NCBI RefSeq assembly: GCF_000422905.1
Contig: NZ_AUGY01000019.1
Coordinates: forward strand, 40,353-104,352
Origin: Paenibacillus alginolyticus DSM 5050 = NBRC 15375
GTDB lineage: Bacteria > Bacillota > Bacilli > Paenibacillales > NBRC-103111
DNA: 64,000 nt
Reading direction: 5' to 3'
Both the position numbers and the translations under genes were made by a program. How positions within the stretch are numbered: position 1 is the stretch's first letter; each line of letters begins with the position of its first letter. The notes beneath the pieces are model-generated. The model worked only from the letters and a program-made list of their open reading frames with translations, ran no database searches and was not told the DNA's origin. Positions 27,348 to 37,487 of the stretch are shown here, piece after piece.

Positions 27348-30017
27348 ATGACAGAAGCTAATGAGACCAAAGAACAATTGCAAATGCCTACTACGTACGA
27401 TCCTAAAGAAGCTGAGCGCAAGTGGTATGATTACTGGATTAAAAATGAATTTTTCAAAGCGGGCACCCGTCCTGATGCGGAAACCTACACCATTGTGATT
27501 CCACCTCCGAACGTTACGGGTATGCTGCATATTGGGCATGCGCTTGATTTCACACTGCAGGATATTTTAATTCGCACCAAACGGATGCAGGGATATGACG
27601 CGCTTTGGCTGCCTGGATCTGACCACGCTGGTATTGCCACTCAAACTAGGGTAGAGCAAAAGCTCCGCGAGCAAGGACAATCACGCTATGATCTTGGACG
27701 CGAGAAGTTCTTGGAGAAGGTGTGGGAGTGGAAGGAGCTATATGCGAACACGATTCGTGAGCAATGGGCTAAAATGGGCTTCTCGCTGGACTATTCGCGT
27801 GAACGCTTCACCTTGGATGAGGGCCTATCACAAGCCGTTCGTGAAGTATTCGTAAGCCTTTATGAGAAAGGCCTCATCTATCGCGGGAATTATATTATTA
27901 ACTGGGATCCAGCGGCTCGTACAGCGCTATCTGACATCGAAGTAGAGTATAAAGAGGTGCAAGGCGCCCTCTATCATTTAGAGTACAAAACGACCGACGG
28001 AACTGGTTCCATCGTTGTCGCCACGACACGTCCTGAGACGATGCTCGGTGATACTGCGGTTGCGGTTCATCCGAAGGATGAGCGTTATCAGCACCTCATT
28101 GGCAAAATGCTGTTGCTCCCTATCGTGAATCGTGAGATTCCGGTCATTGCGGATGAATACGTAGAAAAAGAATTCGGAAGCGGCGCTGTTAAAATTACAC
28201 CTGCGCATGACCCGAACGATTTCGAGGTCGGGAAACGTCATGACCTGCCGCAAATTCTTGTTATGGATGAAACGGGTACGATGAACGCGAATGCGGGGCC
28301 GTATCAAGGGCAAGATCGCTTTGATTGCCGCAAGCAAATCGTGGCGGATTTGAAGGAGCAAGGTGTTCTTATTAAAATTGAAGAGCATGTCCATCAAGTG
28401 GGTCACAGTGAACGCAGTGGTGCGGTTATCGAGCCTTATTTGTCAACACAATGGTTCGTGAAAATGCAGCCGCTTGCTGAGAAAGCGATTGATACGCAAA
28501 AATCAGGCAATGGCGTTAATTTCGTACCGGATCGCTTCGAGAAAACGTACTTGAACTGGATCGAAAATGTTCGTGACTGGTGTATTTCTCGTCAATTGTG
28601 GTGGGGACATAGGATTCCAGCATGGCACTGTGCAGATTGTGGTCAAATCACGGTAACACGTGAGGACGCTACGGCTTGTTCTCATTGCCAAAGCACGAAT
28701 ATAAATCAAGACAATGACGTACTTGATACATGGTTCAGTTCGGCATTGTGGCCTTTTTCAACATTGGGCTGGCCTAATGAAACAGAGGATTTGAAGCGTT
28801 TCTACCCGACGAATGTGCTTGTAACGGGCTATGATATCATTTATTTCTGGGTATCTCGCATGATCTTTACAGGGCTGGAATTTACACAGCAAATTCCGTT
28901 TAAAGATGTGTTGATGCATGGTCTTGTACGGGATTCCGAAGGTCGCAAAATGTCGAAATCACTTGGCAATGGTGTAGATCCGCTTGAAGTCATCGAGAAT
29001 TACGGCGCTGATGCTATGCGCTATATGATTTCCACTAGCAGCACACCGGGGCAAGATCTGCGTTTCCGCCTAGAACGTGTAGAACAAGCGCGGAATTTTG
29101 CCAATAAGATCTGGAATGCATCTCGCTTTGCTTTAATGAATCTCGAAGGTGTAAACGCAGCAGATATTGATTTAACTGGTCAACTGGGTACGGCAGACCG
29201 CTGGATTCTGCATCGCCTGAACGAAACTGTTCGTGACGTGACTCGTCTAATCGACAGCTATGAATTCGGTGAAACCGGCCGCTTGCTGTATAATTTCATC
29301 TGGGATGATCTCTGTGATTGGTACATCGAGTTCAGTAAATTAAGCTTATACGGGGCTGATGCAGCTGCTAAGAGTAAAACGCAGTCCGTACTTGCTTATG
29401 TTCTTGACCAAACACAGCGTTTGATTCATCCGTTCATGCCTTTCATTTCGGAAGAGATTTGGCAGCATCTGCCGCATGAGGGTGAGACGATTACGCTTGC
29501 TTCTTGGCCAGTAGAAAATGAGGCTTTCGAATCGCCTGATGCAGTTCACGAGATGGAGCTCTTAATGGACGTTATTCGTTCCGTTCGTAATATTCGCTCT
29601 GAAGTGAATGTGCCGATGAGCAAGAAAGTTGAACTGCTTGTAAAACCGGCGAGCAGCGAAACGCTGACTATTCTAAACAGCAATGAAGAATACCTGAAGC
29701 GTTTCTGTAACACGTCCCTGCTCCAGATCGACGCAGAGATGGCAGCTCCAGAGAAAGCTATGACAGCTATTATTACAGGAACTGAGCTTTACTTGCCGCT
29801 AGCAGGTCTTATTGACATTGCACAAGAGCTCGCGCGCTTGGATAAAGAATTGCAAACTTTGCATGGAGAAGTAGAACGTATTGAGAAGAAACTGGGCAAT
29901 GAGGGCTTTGTTGCCAAGGCACCAGCCAAGGTTATCGAGGAAGAAAAAGCAAAACTTGCTGATTATGCCGATAAGCGAGACAAAGTGATTGCTCGATTGG
30001 CGGAGTTAAAAGGATAA
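27348..30017 (+). CDS. valS: Valyl-tRNA synthetase
   Basis: Class I aminoacyl-tRNA synthetase charging tRNA-Val. HIGH motif as [23 protein letters not shown] as [15 protein letters not shown]. The editing domain lies between ([17 protein letters not shown]). The anticodon-binding domain follows, and a C-terminal coiled-coil arm ends the protein ([22 protein letters not shown]). The length is 889 residues, typical for Firmicutes. The start follows GGAGG. Expression is controlled by the T-box leader. Confidence 0.98.
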   Translation: MTEANETKEQLQMPTTYDPKEAERKWYDYWIKNEFFKAGTRPDAETYTIVIPPPNVTGMLHIGHALDFTLQDILIRTKRMQGYDALWLPGSDHAGIATQTRVEQKLREQGQSRYDLGREKFLEKVWEWKELYANTIREQWAKMGFSLDYSRERFTLDEGLSQAVREVFVSLYEKGLIYRGNYIINWDPAARTALSDIEVEYKEVQGALYHLEYKTTDGTGSIVVATTRPETMLGDTAVAVHPKDERYQHLIGKMLLLPIVNREIPVIADEYVEKEFGSGAVKITPAHDPNDFEVGKRHDLPQILVMDETGTMNANAGPYQGQDRFDCRKQIVADLKEQGVLIKIEEHVHQVGHSERSGAVIEPYLSTQWFVKMQPLAEKAIDTQKSGNGVNFVPDRFEKTYLNWIENVRDWCISRQLWWGHRIPAWHCADCGQITVTREDATACSHCQSTNINQDNDVLDTWFSSALWPFSTLGWPNETEDLKRFYPTNVLVTGYDIIYFWVSRMIFTGLEFTQQIPFKDVLMHGLVRDSEGRKMSKSLGNGVDPLEVIENYGADAMRYMISTSSTPGQDLRFRLERVEQARNFANKIWNASRFALMNLEGVNAADIDLTGQLGTADRWILHRLNETVRDVTRLIDSYEFGETGRLLYNFIWDDLCDWYIEFSKLSLYGADAAAKSKTQSVLAYVLDQTQRLIHPFMPFISEEIWQHLPHEGETITLASWPVENEAFESPDAVHEMELLMDVIRSVRNIRSEVNVPMSKKVELLVKPASSETLTILNSNEEYLKRFCNTSLLQIDAEMAAPEKAMTAIITGTELYLPLAGLIDIAQELARLDKELQTLHGEVERIEKKLGNEGFVAKAPAKVIEEEKAKLADYADKRDKVIARLAELKG

Positions 30018-30087
30018 TTGTGGCAAATCAAACGAATGCCTAGCGACGAAAACAAGCTGATTCATATAGTAAATGAGGATGAGATCG

Positions 30088-31464
30088 ATGGATAAAATCA
30101 AAGACACCCCTTCGGCTGAATTCCAGACCGCGCAAGAAGCCATTGCCTGGATTGTCGGCCGAATGGAGAAGCTCGGCATAAAACCGGGACTTCAACGAAT
30201 GCAGATGTTAATGGAGAAATTAGGTCACCCCGAACGTAGGCTGAAGTTCATTCATGTGGCTGGGACGAATGGCAAAGGCTCTACATGTGCCTATCTATCT
30301 TCTGTGTTGCAGGCTTGCGGATATGACGTAGGTACATTCACCTCTCCTTATTTGGAGAAGTATACGAATCGTATCCAAGTGAATGGAGCCGACATTCCAG
30401 ACGACGTGCTGCTCACACTGGTGAATGATGTGAAGCCAATCGTAGACGAAATTGCAGAGACTGAGGTCGGTCCTCCGTCTATGTTTGAAATTTCGACCGC
30501 ACTAGCGATTATGTATTTCGGTAAAGTGGCATATCCCGATTATGTAGTATGGGAAACAGGTCTCGGGGGAAGGCTGGATAGCACGAATATTGTGAATCCT
30601 GTCGTAACCATCATTACGAATGTCGGCCATGACCATATGGAAATCTTGGGAGATACACTCGAATTAGTAGCAGCAGAAAAAGCGGGAATTATTAAAGCTG
30701 GTGTACCCGTCATTACCGCTGCCCAGCCCCATGAGGTTTGGAGTGTGATCGATCAAACAGCCAAGGCGAAAAAAGCAACACTCTACTCACTTGGCGGACA
30801 ATTCAATTTCTCGAATGTCACAAGTGAGCTTGATAGCCAAACGTTTGATTTTAGCGGGCCGTTTCGAAATATCAATGGTATGCCGATTACGTTAAACGGT
30901 GAGCACCAATTGAAGAACGCAGCAGTGGCCGTAATGACGCTTGAAGTTCTTCGTCAATATTATGCCTGCATCGTAGATGACGAAGATCTGTTCAAAGGAC
31001 TCAAGGAGACACGTTGGCCAGGCAGACTTGAGATGGTTTCGAGCGAGCCACGTATATTACTTGATGGCGCTCACAACCCAGAAGGGGCCGCAACACTGGC
31101 TGCCGCGCTTCAAAGTGTATATACGTACCGTAAGCTTCATATGATGGTAGGAATGCTCTCCACGAAGAATCATACAGGCTACCTAAGGCATATACTACCA
31201 TTGGTGGATACTCTTATTATTACGGAACCCGATTTTCATAAAAAAGGCGACGCTTCAATGCTTGCTGAGATTGCAAGAGAGCTGCTGAGCGAGATGAATC
31301 GAACGGTAGATATCATTATCGAACGAGACTGGAAGCAAGCCTTAGAAACACTTACAAGTAGAACTGAGCAGGATGATCTGGCGGTCGTATCCGGCACGCT
31401 GTATTTAATCTCTGATGTTCGTTCTTGGATTACCTATCAAACCGATTCTGAAAAAGGATGGTGA
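30088..31464 (+). CDS. folC: Dihydrofolate/folylpolyglutamate synthase
   Basis: Mur-ligase-family enzyme that adds glutamate to dihydropteroate or tetrahydrofolate. ATP site AGTNGKGSTCAYL, then TSPYLEKYTNRIQVNG, WETGLGGRLDSTN, NVGHDHMEILGDT and LDGAHNPEGA. The length is 458 residues. ATG 30088 has GAGGATGAG 5-8 nt upstream; ATG 30073 and 30079 are in-frame alternatives. It lies after valS as in B. subtilis and ends 7 nt before murC. Confidence 0.95.
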   Translation: MDKIKDTPSAEFQTAQEAIAWIVGRMEKLGIKPGLQRMQMLMEKLGHPERRLKFIHVAGTNGKGSTCAYLSSVLQACGYDVGTFTSPYLEKYTNRIQVNGADIPDDVLLTLVNDVKPIVDEIAETEVGPPSMFEISTALAIMYFGKVAYPDYVVWETGLGGRLDSTNIVNPVVTIITNVGHDHMEILGDTLELVAAEKAGIIKAGVPVITAAQPHEVWSVIDQTAKAKKATLYSLGGQFNFSNVTSELDSQTFDFSGPFRNINGMPITLNGEHQLKNAAVAVMTLEVLRQYYACIVDDEDLFKGLKETRWPGRLEMVSSEPRILLDGAHNPEGAATLAAALQSVYTYRKLHMMVGMLSTKNHTGYLRHILPLVDTLIITEPDFHKKGDASMLAEIARELLSEMNRTVDIIIERDWKQALETLTSRTEQDDLAVVSGTLYLISDVRSWITYQTDSEKGW

Positions 31465-31471
31465 GAACGGC

Positions 31472-32860
31472 GTGAGTCAAGCAGAACACGTACATTTTAT
31501 AGGCATCGGCGGATACGGCATGAGTGCCATTGCCAAAGTCATGCTGGAAATGGGATACCGGATATCTGGTTCCGATCTAGCACAGCAAGAGCTTACAGAA
31601 AAGCTGAAAGCGAAGGGTGCGCAAGTTTTCATCGGACATGAAGCTAGGAATGTGTCAGGAGCCGATTTGGTTGTGTATTCAACCGCTTTGGCCAAAGACA
31701 ACGTAGAAATGCAGGCTGCGGAACAATTGAATATTCCGATCATTCATCGCTCACAAATGCTTGCTCGGCTAATGAACGAACGCAAAGGGATTGCGGTTGC
31801 CGGGGCCCACGGGAAAACAACAACATCATCAATGATTGCTTTAGTCATGGAGATTTGTGGAATAGATCCGACCTATATTATCGGTGGCGAGATCATGAAT
31901 GTTGGGAGTAATGCTAAAGCCGGCAAAGGTGAATTCGTCGTGGCAGAAGCGGACGAGAGTGATGGAACCTTCCTTCAATATCACCCAACCCTTGCACTTG
32001 TGAACAATATAGAAGCGGATCATTTGGAGAATTACAATGGTGATTTCGAGAATTTGAAGAAAGCTTACAAGCAATTCCTCAGTCAAGTTAGACCTGGCGG
32101 GAGAGCTATTGTTTGTCATGATGATACGTTCTTACGTGAAATGATTCCGCAGATTCAAAGTGAAGTTATTACGTATGGTATAGATACTGAGGCTGATTAT
32201 GTTGCAAGCGATATTACGTTAGGTGATCGTAAGGTTACGTTTACTGTTCAGTTCAAAGGGGCTGAAATCGGTCAGGTAAGCTTGTCCGTACCAGGTAAAC
32301 ACAACGTATATAACGCACTAGCAACGCTTATCACTTGTCTTGAAGCAGGACTCACTTTCGAACAAGTTGCAGAAGCCATTCAGGAATTCCGCGGTGCAAA
32401 GCGTAGGTTCCAAGTGCTGGGAGAAGTTGCGAACATGTTGGTTATTGATGACTACGCGCATCATCCTACGGAGATTCAAGCAACCATTTCCGCAGCAAAA
32501 GCAACAGGGAAACGCATCATAGCTGTGTTCCAACCGCAACGTTATACGCGAACCTATTATTTATTTGAACAGTTCAGCCGCTCATTCGAGGAAGCTGATG
32601 AGGTTATTATTACCGATATCTACTCACCTGCCGGTGAGCAGCGAATTGAGGGAATAGATTCAGCCAAGCTGGTTGATTTAATCCGCAACAACAGCAACCC
32701 GAACGTTCAGCATATTGCAACTCGGGATGAGGTGCTCTCTTATTTGATTCAGCATGTGCAGCCTGGTGACCTTGTGCTAACTATGGGAGCGGGCGACATC
32801 TGGAAAGCAGCTGATGGTCTAGCGAAATCGCTGCGTAAAAAGTACGATACGAATAGTTAA
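31472..32860 (+). CDS. murC: UDP-N-acetylmuramate--L-alanine ligase
   Basis: Adds the first amino acid (L-Ala) of the peptidoglycan stem. N-terminal Rossmann motif HFIGIGGYGMSAIA, ATP loop AGAHGKTTTSSMIA, ADESDGTFLQYHP, NNIEADHLENY, DDYAHHPTEI and FQPQRYTRT are all diagnostic. GTG 31472 (MSQAEHVHFIG) is preceded by GGATGGTGAG; the frame is open 19 codons further back inside folC. The length is 462 residues. It shares the folC transcript and is followed by a terminator. Confidence 0.96.
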   Translation: MSQAEHVHFIGIGGYGMSAIAKVMLEMGYRISGSDLAQQELTEKLKAKGAQVFIGHEARNVSGADLVVYSTALAKDNVEMQAAEQLNIPIIHRSQMLARLMNERKGIAVAGAHGKTTTSSMIALVMEICGIDPTYIIGGEIMNVGSNAKAGKGEFVVAEADESDGTFLQYHPTLALVNNIEADHLENYNGDFENLKKAYKQFLSQVRPGGRAIVCHDDTFLREMIPQIQSEVITYGIDTEADYVASDITLGDRKVTFTVQFKGAEIGQVSLSVPGKHNVYNALATLITCLEAGLTFEQVAEAIQEFRGAKRRFQVLGEVANMLVIDDYAHHPTEIQATISAAKATGKRIIAVFQPQRYTRTYYLFEQFSRSFEEADEVIITDIYSPAGEQRIEGIDSAKLVDLIRNNSNPNVQHIATRDEVLSYLIQHVQPGDLVLTMGAGDIWKAADGLAKSLRKKYDTNS

Positions 32861-32866
32861 AAGAAG

Positions 32867-32907
32867 GATCGCTGCAAGCCAAATGGCTGGAGGCGGTCTT
32901 TTTTTGC
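32867..32907 (+). terminator. Terminator after murC
   Basis: GATCGC...AGCC-AAAT-GGCT...GCGGTC followed by T7. Confidence 0.85.
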
Positions 32908-33020
32908 TGAAAGAAACATAATGGGGTTCTCTCAATCATAATCTAGTAACAGAAGATTTGGACAAGACGACGCGGCGCTATGCCCGATTCCAAATAAATT
33001 TTACGAGGAGTGATTGAGAG

Positions 33021-34370
33021 ATGAACAAGAATAAAGCAAGAATAACCTACCGTTTCGATCCACAAGAAAGGTCGGAATCAACCCGCAGAGCATCGCGGGT
33101 ACCTGATCAAGAGGAGAAAGTGATACCACTCTATCAGGAAGAATTTAAGGTTATAGATTCTACAATTGACCCTCAGATGTCGGATGAGGTGACGCCCTAT
33201 CATCAAGCGGAGAGGGAGCAAGTCGAACATTTATTTGAACCTCATGCTTTAAATACGTTCACGACGGATTTTGGAAGCTGGAACAGTCAGATTGAATCGG
33301 AAGGTGAGCGAGTCGAAAGGATCATTCGTGAATCACAGGCGGCTCGAGAGAATCAAACGGTTAGAAATCCTTCAACGGAGAGAGCTGAGCCTACCTCTGA
33401 CCGTCATCGAGATGAGTGGTCAACTTGGACGTCTAAGGAGCCTTATTCGGAAACAGGGACAGGTGCCAGATACGCGAAATCAACGAGTACTCCTTGGATT
33501 CGAATTGCTACATCAGTGGCAGGAGCGGTGGTGACGGGGATTGCGTTTGGATTCTTTGTTCTCTCCATGTTTTCAAGCGATCGTGATACCAAAACTACGG
33601 CAACGATTACTAATCCGATCACGGTTTCTTCGCCAAATGTACAAGCAGCGGTCCCATTGAAAGCCCCAACGGGTGCAACGAAAACGACGACAGATCAAGC
33701 GCCTGCTGTTCCTGCTGCTGCCTCGGCTGTCACAGCGGTTCAAATTCCTGCGAAATCGTATACGTTCCTTCAAAATGGCGTTTTTAGTAACTTACAAGGC
33801 GCTCAAGCTATTCAAGATACTTTGAAGAAAAAAGGATTAGCCGCTGCGCTTGACACGACAGATAAGCTAACTGTATTCGTCGGATTTGCCAAAAGCCGAG
33901 ATGACGCTCTTGCTTTAAGAGAACAACTGCAAGCAGTGGATAAAACCGTTGAGGTTTATATGAAAAACGTGGATATCCCCGCGGCCACAGGGATTCGTTG
34001 GAGTGGATCGAAACCAGAGTCGGTTTCAAGCTTCATTGGTGAAGGTGATAAACTGGTGAATACGATTAATGGACTAGCGCTTGTTCATCTGGCCGAGACG
34101 AAGCCAACCCCGCTGGCTGAAACGTCGCTTCAATCGATTCGTTCTTCGCATCAGCAGCTTACGACATTGTCGGCGTCGCTAGGAGAGGGATTAGGTGAAG
34201 ACACGAAGTCATTCGTGCAAAAAATGACCACATCGATCAACAGTGCGGTTCAATCGATGGAAGAGTATAAGAAGAGTCCTTCCACCGCTATGCTGTGGCA
34301 AGCTCAATCGTCCATGATGCAGTACATTATTGCTCAAAGAGAGCTGCTGAAGAAAATCAGCGTATCCTAA
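33021..34370 (+). CDS. SPOR-domain membrane protein, SpoIIB-like
   Basis: A 449-residue protein: a ~155-residue hydrophilic cytoplasmic region, one membrane helix (about 158-185, WIRIATSVAGAVVTGIAFGF), a Thr/Ala/Pro-rich linker, then a SPOR-like domain at about 245-330 (SYTFLQNGVFSNLQGAQAIQ, LTVFVGFAKSRDDALALREQ) that would bind denuded glycan strands. A helical C-terminus follows. The position between folC/murC and maf-radC-mreB is that of spoIIB in B. subtilis, whose product helps septal peptidoglycan thinning during engulfment. The name is by synteny and domain, not close sequence match. ATG follows GAGGAGTGATTG. Confidence 0.78.
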   Translation: MNKNKARITYRFDPQERSESTRRASRVPDQEEKVIPLYQEEFKVIDSTIDPQMSDEVTPYHQAEREQVEHLFEPHALNTFTTDFGSWNSQIESEGERVERIIRESQAARENQTVRNPSTERAEPTSDRHRDEWSTWTSKEPYSETGTGARYAKSTSTPWIRIATSVAGAVVTGIAFGFFVLSMFSSDRDTKTTATITNPITVSSPNVQAAVPLKAPTGATKTTTDQAPAVPAAASAVTAVQIPAKSYTFLQNGVFSNLQGAQAIQDTLKKKGLAAALDTTDKLTVFVGFAKSRDDALALREQLQAVDKTVEVYMKNVDIPAATGIRWSGSKPESVSSFIGEGDKLVNTINGLALVHLAETKPTPLAETSLQSIRSSHQQLTTLSASLGEGLGEDTKSFVQKMTTSINSAVQSMEEYKKSPSTAMLWQAQSSMMQYIIAQRELLKKISVS

Positions 34371-34372
34371 TA

Positions 34373-34425
34373 AAAAAGCAGTGTGTCCAAAGCTCCCGGG
34401 AGTTAGGACACACTGCTTTTTATTT
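34373..34425. terminator. Bidirectional terminator
   Basis: AAAAAGCAGTGTGTCC...GGACACACTGCTTTTT: a long perfect stem flanked by A and T runs, shared by two convergent genes. A second small stem, TCGTCC/GGACGA, lies near 34486-34500. Confidence 0.92.
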
Positions 34426-34509
34426 GTAGATAAGAAAGTATAAGTTATATACTTTTGCTTCGCATCTACCTTGACAAACGCGTTCGTCCCTGAAGGACGA
34501 CGGAGTCGT

Positions 34510-35757
34510 TTATCCTTGGTAGTAGCGATTGAGCATGGCAGCAATCTCTCCACGCGTAATGGATTGACTTGGTTTAAATGCGGTATCCGTTATCCCATCA
34601 ATGATGCCCTTATTTTTTAATGCATAAATGGCCTTGGCACTCCATAATGTTTCAGGCACATCGTTGAATGATGCGGATGCTGCTGCAACAGGCGGGCTAT
34701 TCGTTGTAATAGAAGCCATTTGTAAGAGGCGATCGAAGAGAAAAGCGACTTCGCCTCTCGTAATCGACTGATCGGGTCTAATCGTTCCATCGGAGTAGCC
34801 CTGCAGGAGATTTAAGTTTTTGGCTTTGGCGAATACGGGGCTAGCCCAATGAGAAGACGGCAAGTCTTTGTAGCTTTGCTCAGCGGGAGCTTGGAAGCCA
34901 TAAACGATGGATGTCACGGTTCCGCCCGGCTCACAAACGGATTTCAATTGGTTAAATGTAAATACACGATCCATTAATGTGAGAAATTCCGCTCTTGTTA
35001 AAGCGCGTTCCGGTTCATAACGATTAGCAATGCCTTCGATGATCCCTTTATTTTTCATCCGCAAAATTGCTTCTCTGGCCCAATGACCAAGGGAATCCGT
35101 GAACAAGGGCGGTGTGTAGGCAGCAATACCATCCGCAATACCCGCAGCCATTTTAGACCGAACGGAGTCACTTGCAAGCAAAGCTGCGTCGCTTGCTTGG
35201 TTAAGAAAGGCTGTCTCCACGAGAATACTTGGAATTGTTCCCATTCTGGCTACATAAACGGCACTTGGAATGAGACCTAAGTTTTTGGTGCCGGCAGCAG
35301 CTAGTAGAGAATCCAAAACATGCTGTGCGAGGTCTTTACTATACGGAGTTAATTTTTTCATCGTTTCACTTGCTGGATAATCTTCTTGTGGATAATCATT
35401 ATCGTAGTAGAGAACCATAGTTCCCTTCGTTTTGCCGTCCGGATGCGAATTGGCGTGGATAGATACGAATAAATCCGCTTTTTGAGCATTTGTAAATTCG
35501 ACTCGCTGGGCAAGTGACCAATAGGAGTCATCTGTTCTTGTTAAGACGACTTCGTAACCTTTTGCGATTAGCTCATCCCGTACCTTCTGGGTGATGTCCC
35601 AATTGACATCTTTTTCACGGAGACCATTAATACCGGTCGCTCCAGGGTCACTTCCACCATGTCCGGCATCGAGGACAACTTTGTAAGCAAATGCTTGATA
35701 AGGAAAGGCAAAGGTAAGTAATAAGGATAATAGGATAAGTCTTCTAAGTAGAGTCAT
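34510..35757 (-). CDS. N-acetylmuramoyl-L-alanine amidase with three SLH domains
   Basis: A secreted wall hydrolase of 415 residues. Signal peptide at 1-24 (LLRRLILLSLLLTFAFPYQAFA). The Amidase_3 domain covers ~25-205, with zinc and catalytic motifs VVLDAGHGGSDPGATG, LREKDVNW, VSIHANSHPDG and ILVETAFLNQ. Three SLH repeats follow, each beginning with an F/Y-D-SLGHWA type motif (FTDSLGHWAREAI, YKDLPSSHWASPV, FNDVPETLWSAKA) and ending in a TRAEF/TRGEV/TRGEI segment; these bind pyruvylated secondary wall polymer. The last SLH is complete. It is monocistronic on the opposite strand. Confidence 0.94.
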   Translation of the reverse strand: MTLLRRLILLSLLLTFAFPYQAFAYKVVLDAGHGGSDPGATGINGLREKDVNWDITQKVRDELIAKGYEVVLTRTDDSYWSLAQRVEFTNAQKADLFVSIHANSHPDGKTKGTMVLYYDNDYPQEDYPASETMKKLTPYSKDLAQHVLDSLLAAAGTKNLGLIPSAVYVARMGTIPSILVETAFLNQASDAALLASDSVRSKMAAGIADGIAAYTPPLFTDSLGHWAREAILRMKNKGIIEGIANRYEPERALTRAEFLTLMDRVFTFNQLKSVCEPGGTVTSIVYGFQAPAEQSYKDLPSSHWASPVFAKAKNLNLLQGYSDGTIRPDQSITRGEVAFLFDRLLQMASITTNSPPVAAASASFNDVPETLWSAKAIYALKNKGIIDGITDTAFKPSQSITRGEIAAMLNRYYQG

Positions 35758-35903
35758 AAGTTGAAATACCTCCGCTAACTATCTTACTAGGATCGGCTCA
35801 CGTTGTAAGCTGGTAAGAATCACCATCGAATCCTATTTTTACTTGGAAAAAAGAAGAGTCTACCCGTATAATAGGGCTTGTACATAAAGAGAGGATGACA
35901 GGA

Positions 35904-36146
35904 ATGAAAAAAGGTACCTTCACATTGATCGTATTTTTAATCGTCGGTTTAATTACCGGGATTATCATAGGCCAGCTGTTGGCTGGAGTGCCTGCTCTCG
36001 CATTTTTGACCAAATCGGCGCAAATTTCATGGGAGCCCAAAGCTGATTTACAAGTCGTGAAATATGAGTTCCATCTTTTGGTGAAACTAAACCTATGCAG
36101 TATTCTTGGATTAGTGGGGGCGTACCTCCTGTATCGTAAGGTGTAA
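35904..36146 (+). CDS. DUF4321-like small membrane protein
   Basis: An 80-residue protein with two membrane helices (TLIVFLIVGLITGIIIGQLL and LCSILGLVGAYLLY) joined by a short loop containing a conserved-looking EFHL. It resembles the DUF4321 family found next to maf in Firmicutes. ATG 35904 (MKKGTFTL) has GAGAGG 9 nt upstream; ATG 35895 is too close to that SD. The function is unknown; location next to maf and the rod-shape genes suggests an envelope role. Confidence 0.8.
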   Translation: MKKGTFTLIVFLIVGLITGIIIGQLLAGVPALAFLTKSAQISWEPKADLQVVKYEFHLLVKLNLCSILGLVGAYLLYRKV

Positions 36147-36203
36147 CTGGATTGCAATTGGAAAGCCATAGAAAATATTACAATCAGCTAGGAGTTGTTT
36201 CTT

Positions 36204-36806
36204 TTGAGTCATTCCCCTAAACAAAGACTAATTCTTGCTTCGTCTTCGCCGCGGAGGCAGGAGCTTATTCAATCGCTTGGTTTACCCTATATCATTCGAG
36301 TGAGTGACGCAGATGAGACCGTCGAAGAAAAAATTTCGCCTGCAGAGCTCGTGGAAGTGCTCTCTTTGCGTAAAGCCTCTACGGTTCTAGAAATGCTTGA
36401 AGTTAGTGAAAAAGAAGGAATCATTATCGGATCTGATACCGTTGTTGTCTATCAAGATGAAGTTTTAGGCAAACCGGTGGATGAACAGGATTCTTTCCGG
36501 ATGCTTAAAGCACTGCAAGGCAGTACGCATCAGGTTTACAGCGGAGTTGCTTGTGTAGACGCGGCTACAGGTAAACAGGTTGTCTCTCATCGTGTGACAA
36601 ATGTGAAGATGAAGCCCATGTCTGACGCGCAGATTTTACGTTATATAGCCACAGGAGAACCTAAGGATAAAGCTGGTTCCTATGCGATTCAAGGGATCGG
36701 AGCAACGATCGTGGAATCTATTGAAGGTGATTACTTTACCGTTGTTGGATTGCCGCTTTCTCTGCTTAGTGACCTGCTGCTAAGCTTTGAAATTCAAGTT
36801 CTTTAA
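36204..36806 (+). CDS. maf: Maf-family nucleotide pyrophosphatase
   Basis: Hydrolyses non-canonical nucleoside triphosphates such as modified UTP/dTTP to monophosphates; in B. subtilis linked to septum inhibition. Motifs: LILASSSPRRQELIQSLG, the catalytic Asp in IIGSDTVVVYQDEVLGKP, and KDKAGSYAIQGIGATIVESIEGD. TTG 36204 has AGGAG 9 nt upstream and gives 200 residues; TTG 36195 would touch the SD. It lies in the conserved maf-radC-mreB order, but here an Rrf2 regulator is inserted before radC. Confidence 0.94.
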   Translation: MSHSPKQRLILASSSPRRQELIQSLGLPYIIRVSDADETVEEKISPAELVEVLSLRKASTVLEMLEVSEKEGIIIGSDTVVVYQDEVLGKPVDEQDSFRMLKALQGSTHQVYSGVACVDAATGKQVVSHRVTNVKMKPMSDAQILRYIATGEPKDKAGSYAIQGIGATIVESIEGDYFTVVGLPLSLLSDLLLSFEIQVL

Positions 36807-36852
36807 TTGTCAGATCCTAGCTGGAATTTATGTCCAAAATAGGACTCATACA

Positions 36853-36881
36853 TTGACTGTGTAATCTGTAACGGTTACAAT
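36853..36881 (+). promoter_or_regulatory. Sigma-A promoter with an overlapping palindromic operator for the Rrf2 gene
   Basis: TTGACT (36853-36858), 17-bp spacer, TACAAT (36876-36881). A perfect 13-bp palindrome TGTAAC-G-GTTACA (36867-36879) covers the -10 box. This is the expected layout for autorepression by the regulator encoded 46 bp downstream. Confidence 0.7.
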
Positions 36882-36926
36882 GACAGTAAGCGACATGACT
36901 TCGCATTCTTCAGGGAGGTATTTGCC

Positions 36927-37376
36927 ATGAACAGCGAATTTACAATAGCCGTCCACAGTCTCGTATTTCTGGCTCATTTACCGGATCATATGGCAACCAG
37001 CGAAGAAATTGCTGTGAATGTATCTACCCATTCTGCTCGTATACGTAAAGTTATGGGCTTTCTACGAAAAGCAGGTTACGTTTCGACGAAAGAAGGGATC
37101 GGTGGCGGATTCATACTTAGCTGCAATCCGGACGAGGTGACACTCGGCGAAATTTACCGATTAACTTGTCAAGGTTCCTTGAAACCGAGCTGGTGCTCTG
37201 GTGATGAGAATAAGACCTGCGTCATTTCATCCAAAATGGATTTATTGATGGGGAAGGTTTTCATTGACGCAGAGAAGCAGATGGAATTATACTTTGATGG
37301 ACATACCATCGGCAGTATGCTGGAACAAATCAGAGCATTTGAGTGTCCACAATCGAATAAAGAGCAATTGTCCTAG
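36927..37376 (+). CDS. Rrf2-family transcriptional regulator
   Basis: A 149-residue winged-helix regulator. The N-terminal HTH is standard (FTIAVHSLVFLA, TSEEIAVNVSTHSARIRKVMGFLRKAGYV), followed by the Rrf2 wing signature KEGIGGGFIL. The C-terminal half has Cys in TCQGS, PSWCSG and NKTCVI; spacing differs from the three-Cys NsrR/IscR cluster, so a redox or Fe-S role is possible but unproven. The SD is AGGGAGG. It has its own promoter, probable self-operator and terminator, so it is a stand-alone gene between maf and radC. Confidence 0.9.
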   Translation: MNSEFTIAVHSLVFLAHLPDHMATSEEIAVNVSTHSARIRKVMGFLRKAGYVSTKEGIGGGFILSCNPDEVTLGEIYRLTCQGSLKPSWCSGDENKTCVISSKMDLLMGKVFIDAEKQMELYFDGHTIGSMLEQIRAFECPQSNKEQLS

Positions 37377-37377
37377 A

Positions 37378-37420
37378 AGCCCTCGGATCTCACAAATCCG
37401 CGGGCTTTATTTTGTTTTTT
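37378..37420 (+). terminator. Terminator after the Rrf2 gene
   Basis: AGCCCTCGGAT...ATCCGCGGGCT followed by TTATTTTGTTTTTT. Confidence 0.88.
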
Positions 37421-37487
37421 GAGCACTTATCCTTATGAATGGGATGCGTTTAAGTAACACAACCTACATAATGAAAGAGGGGAATTC

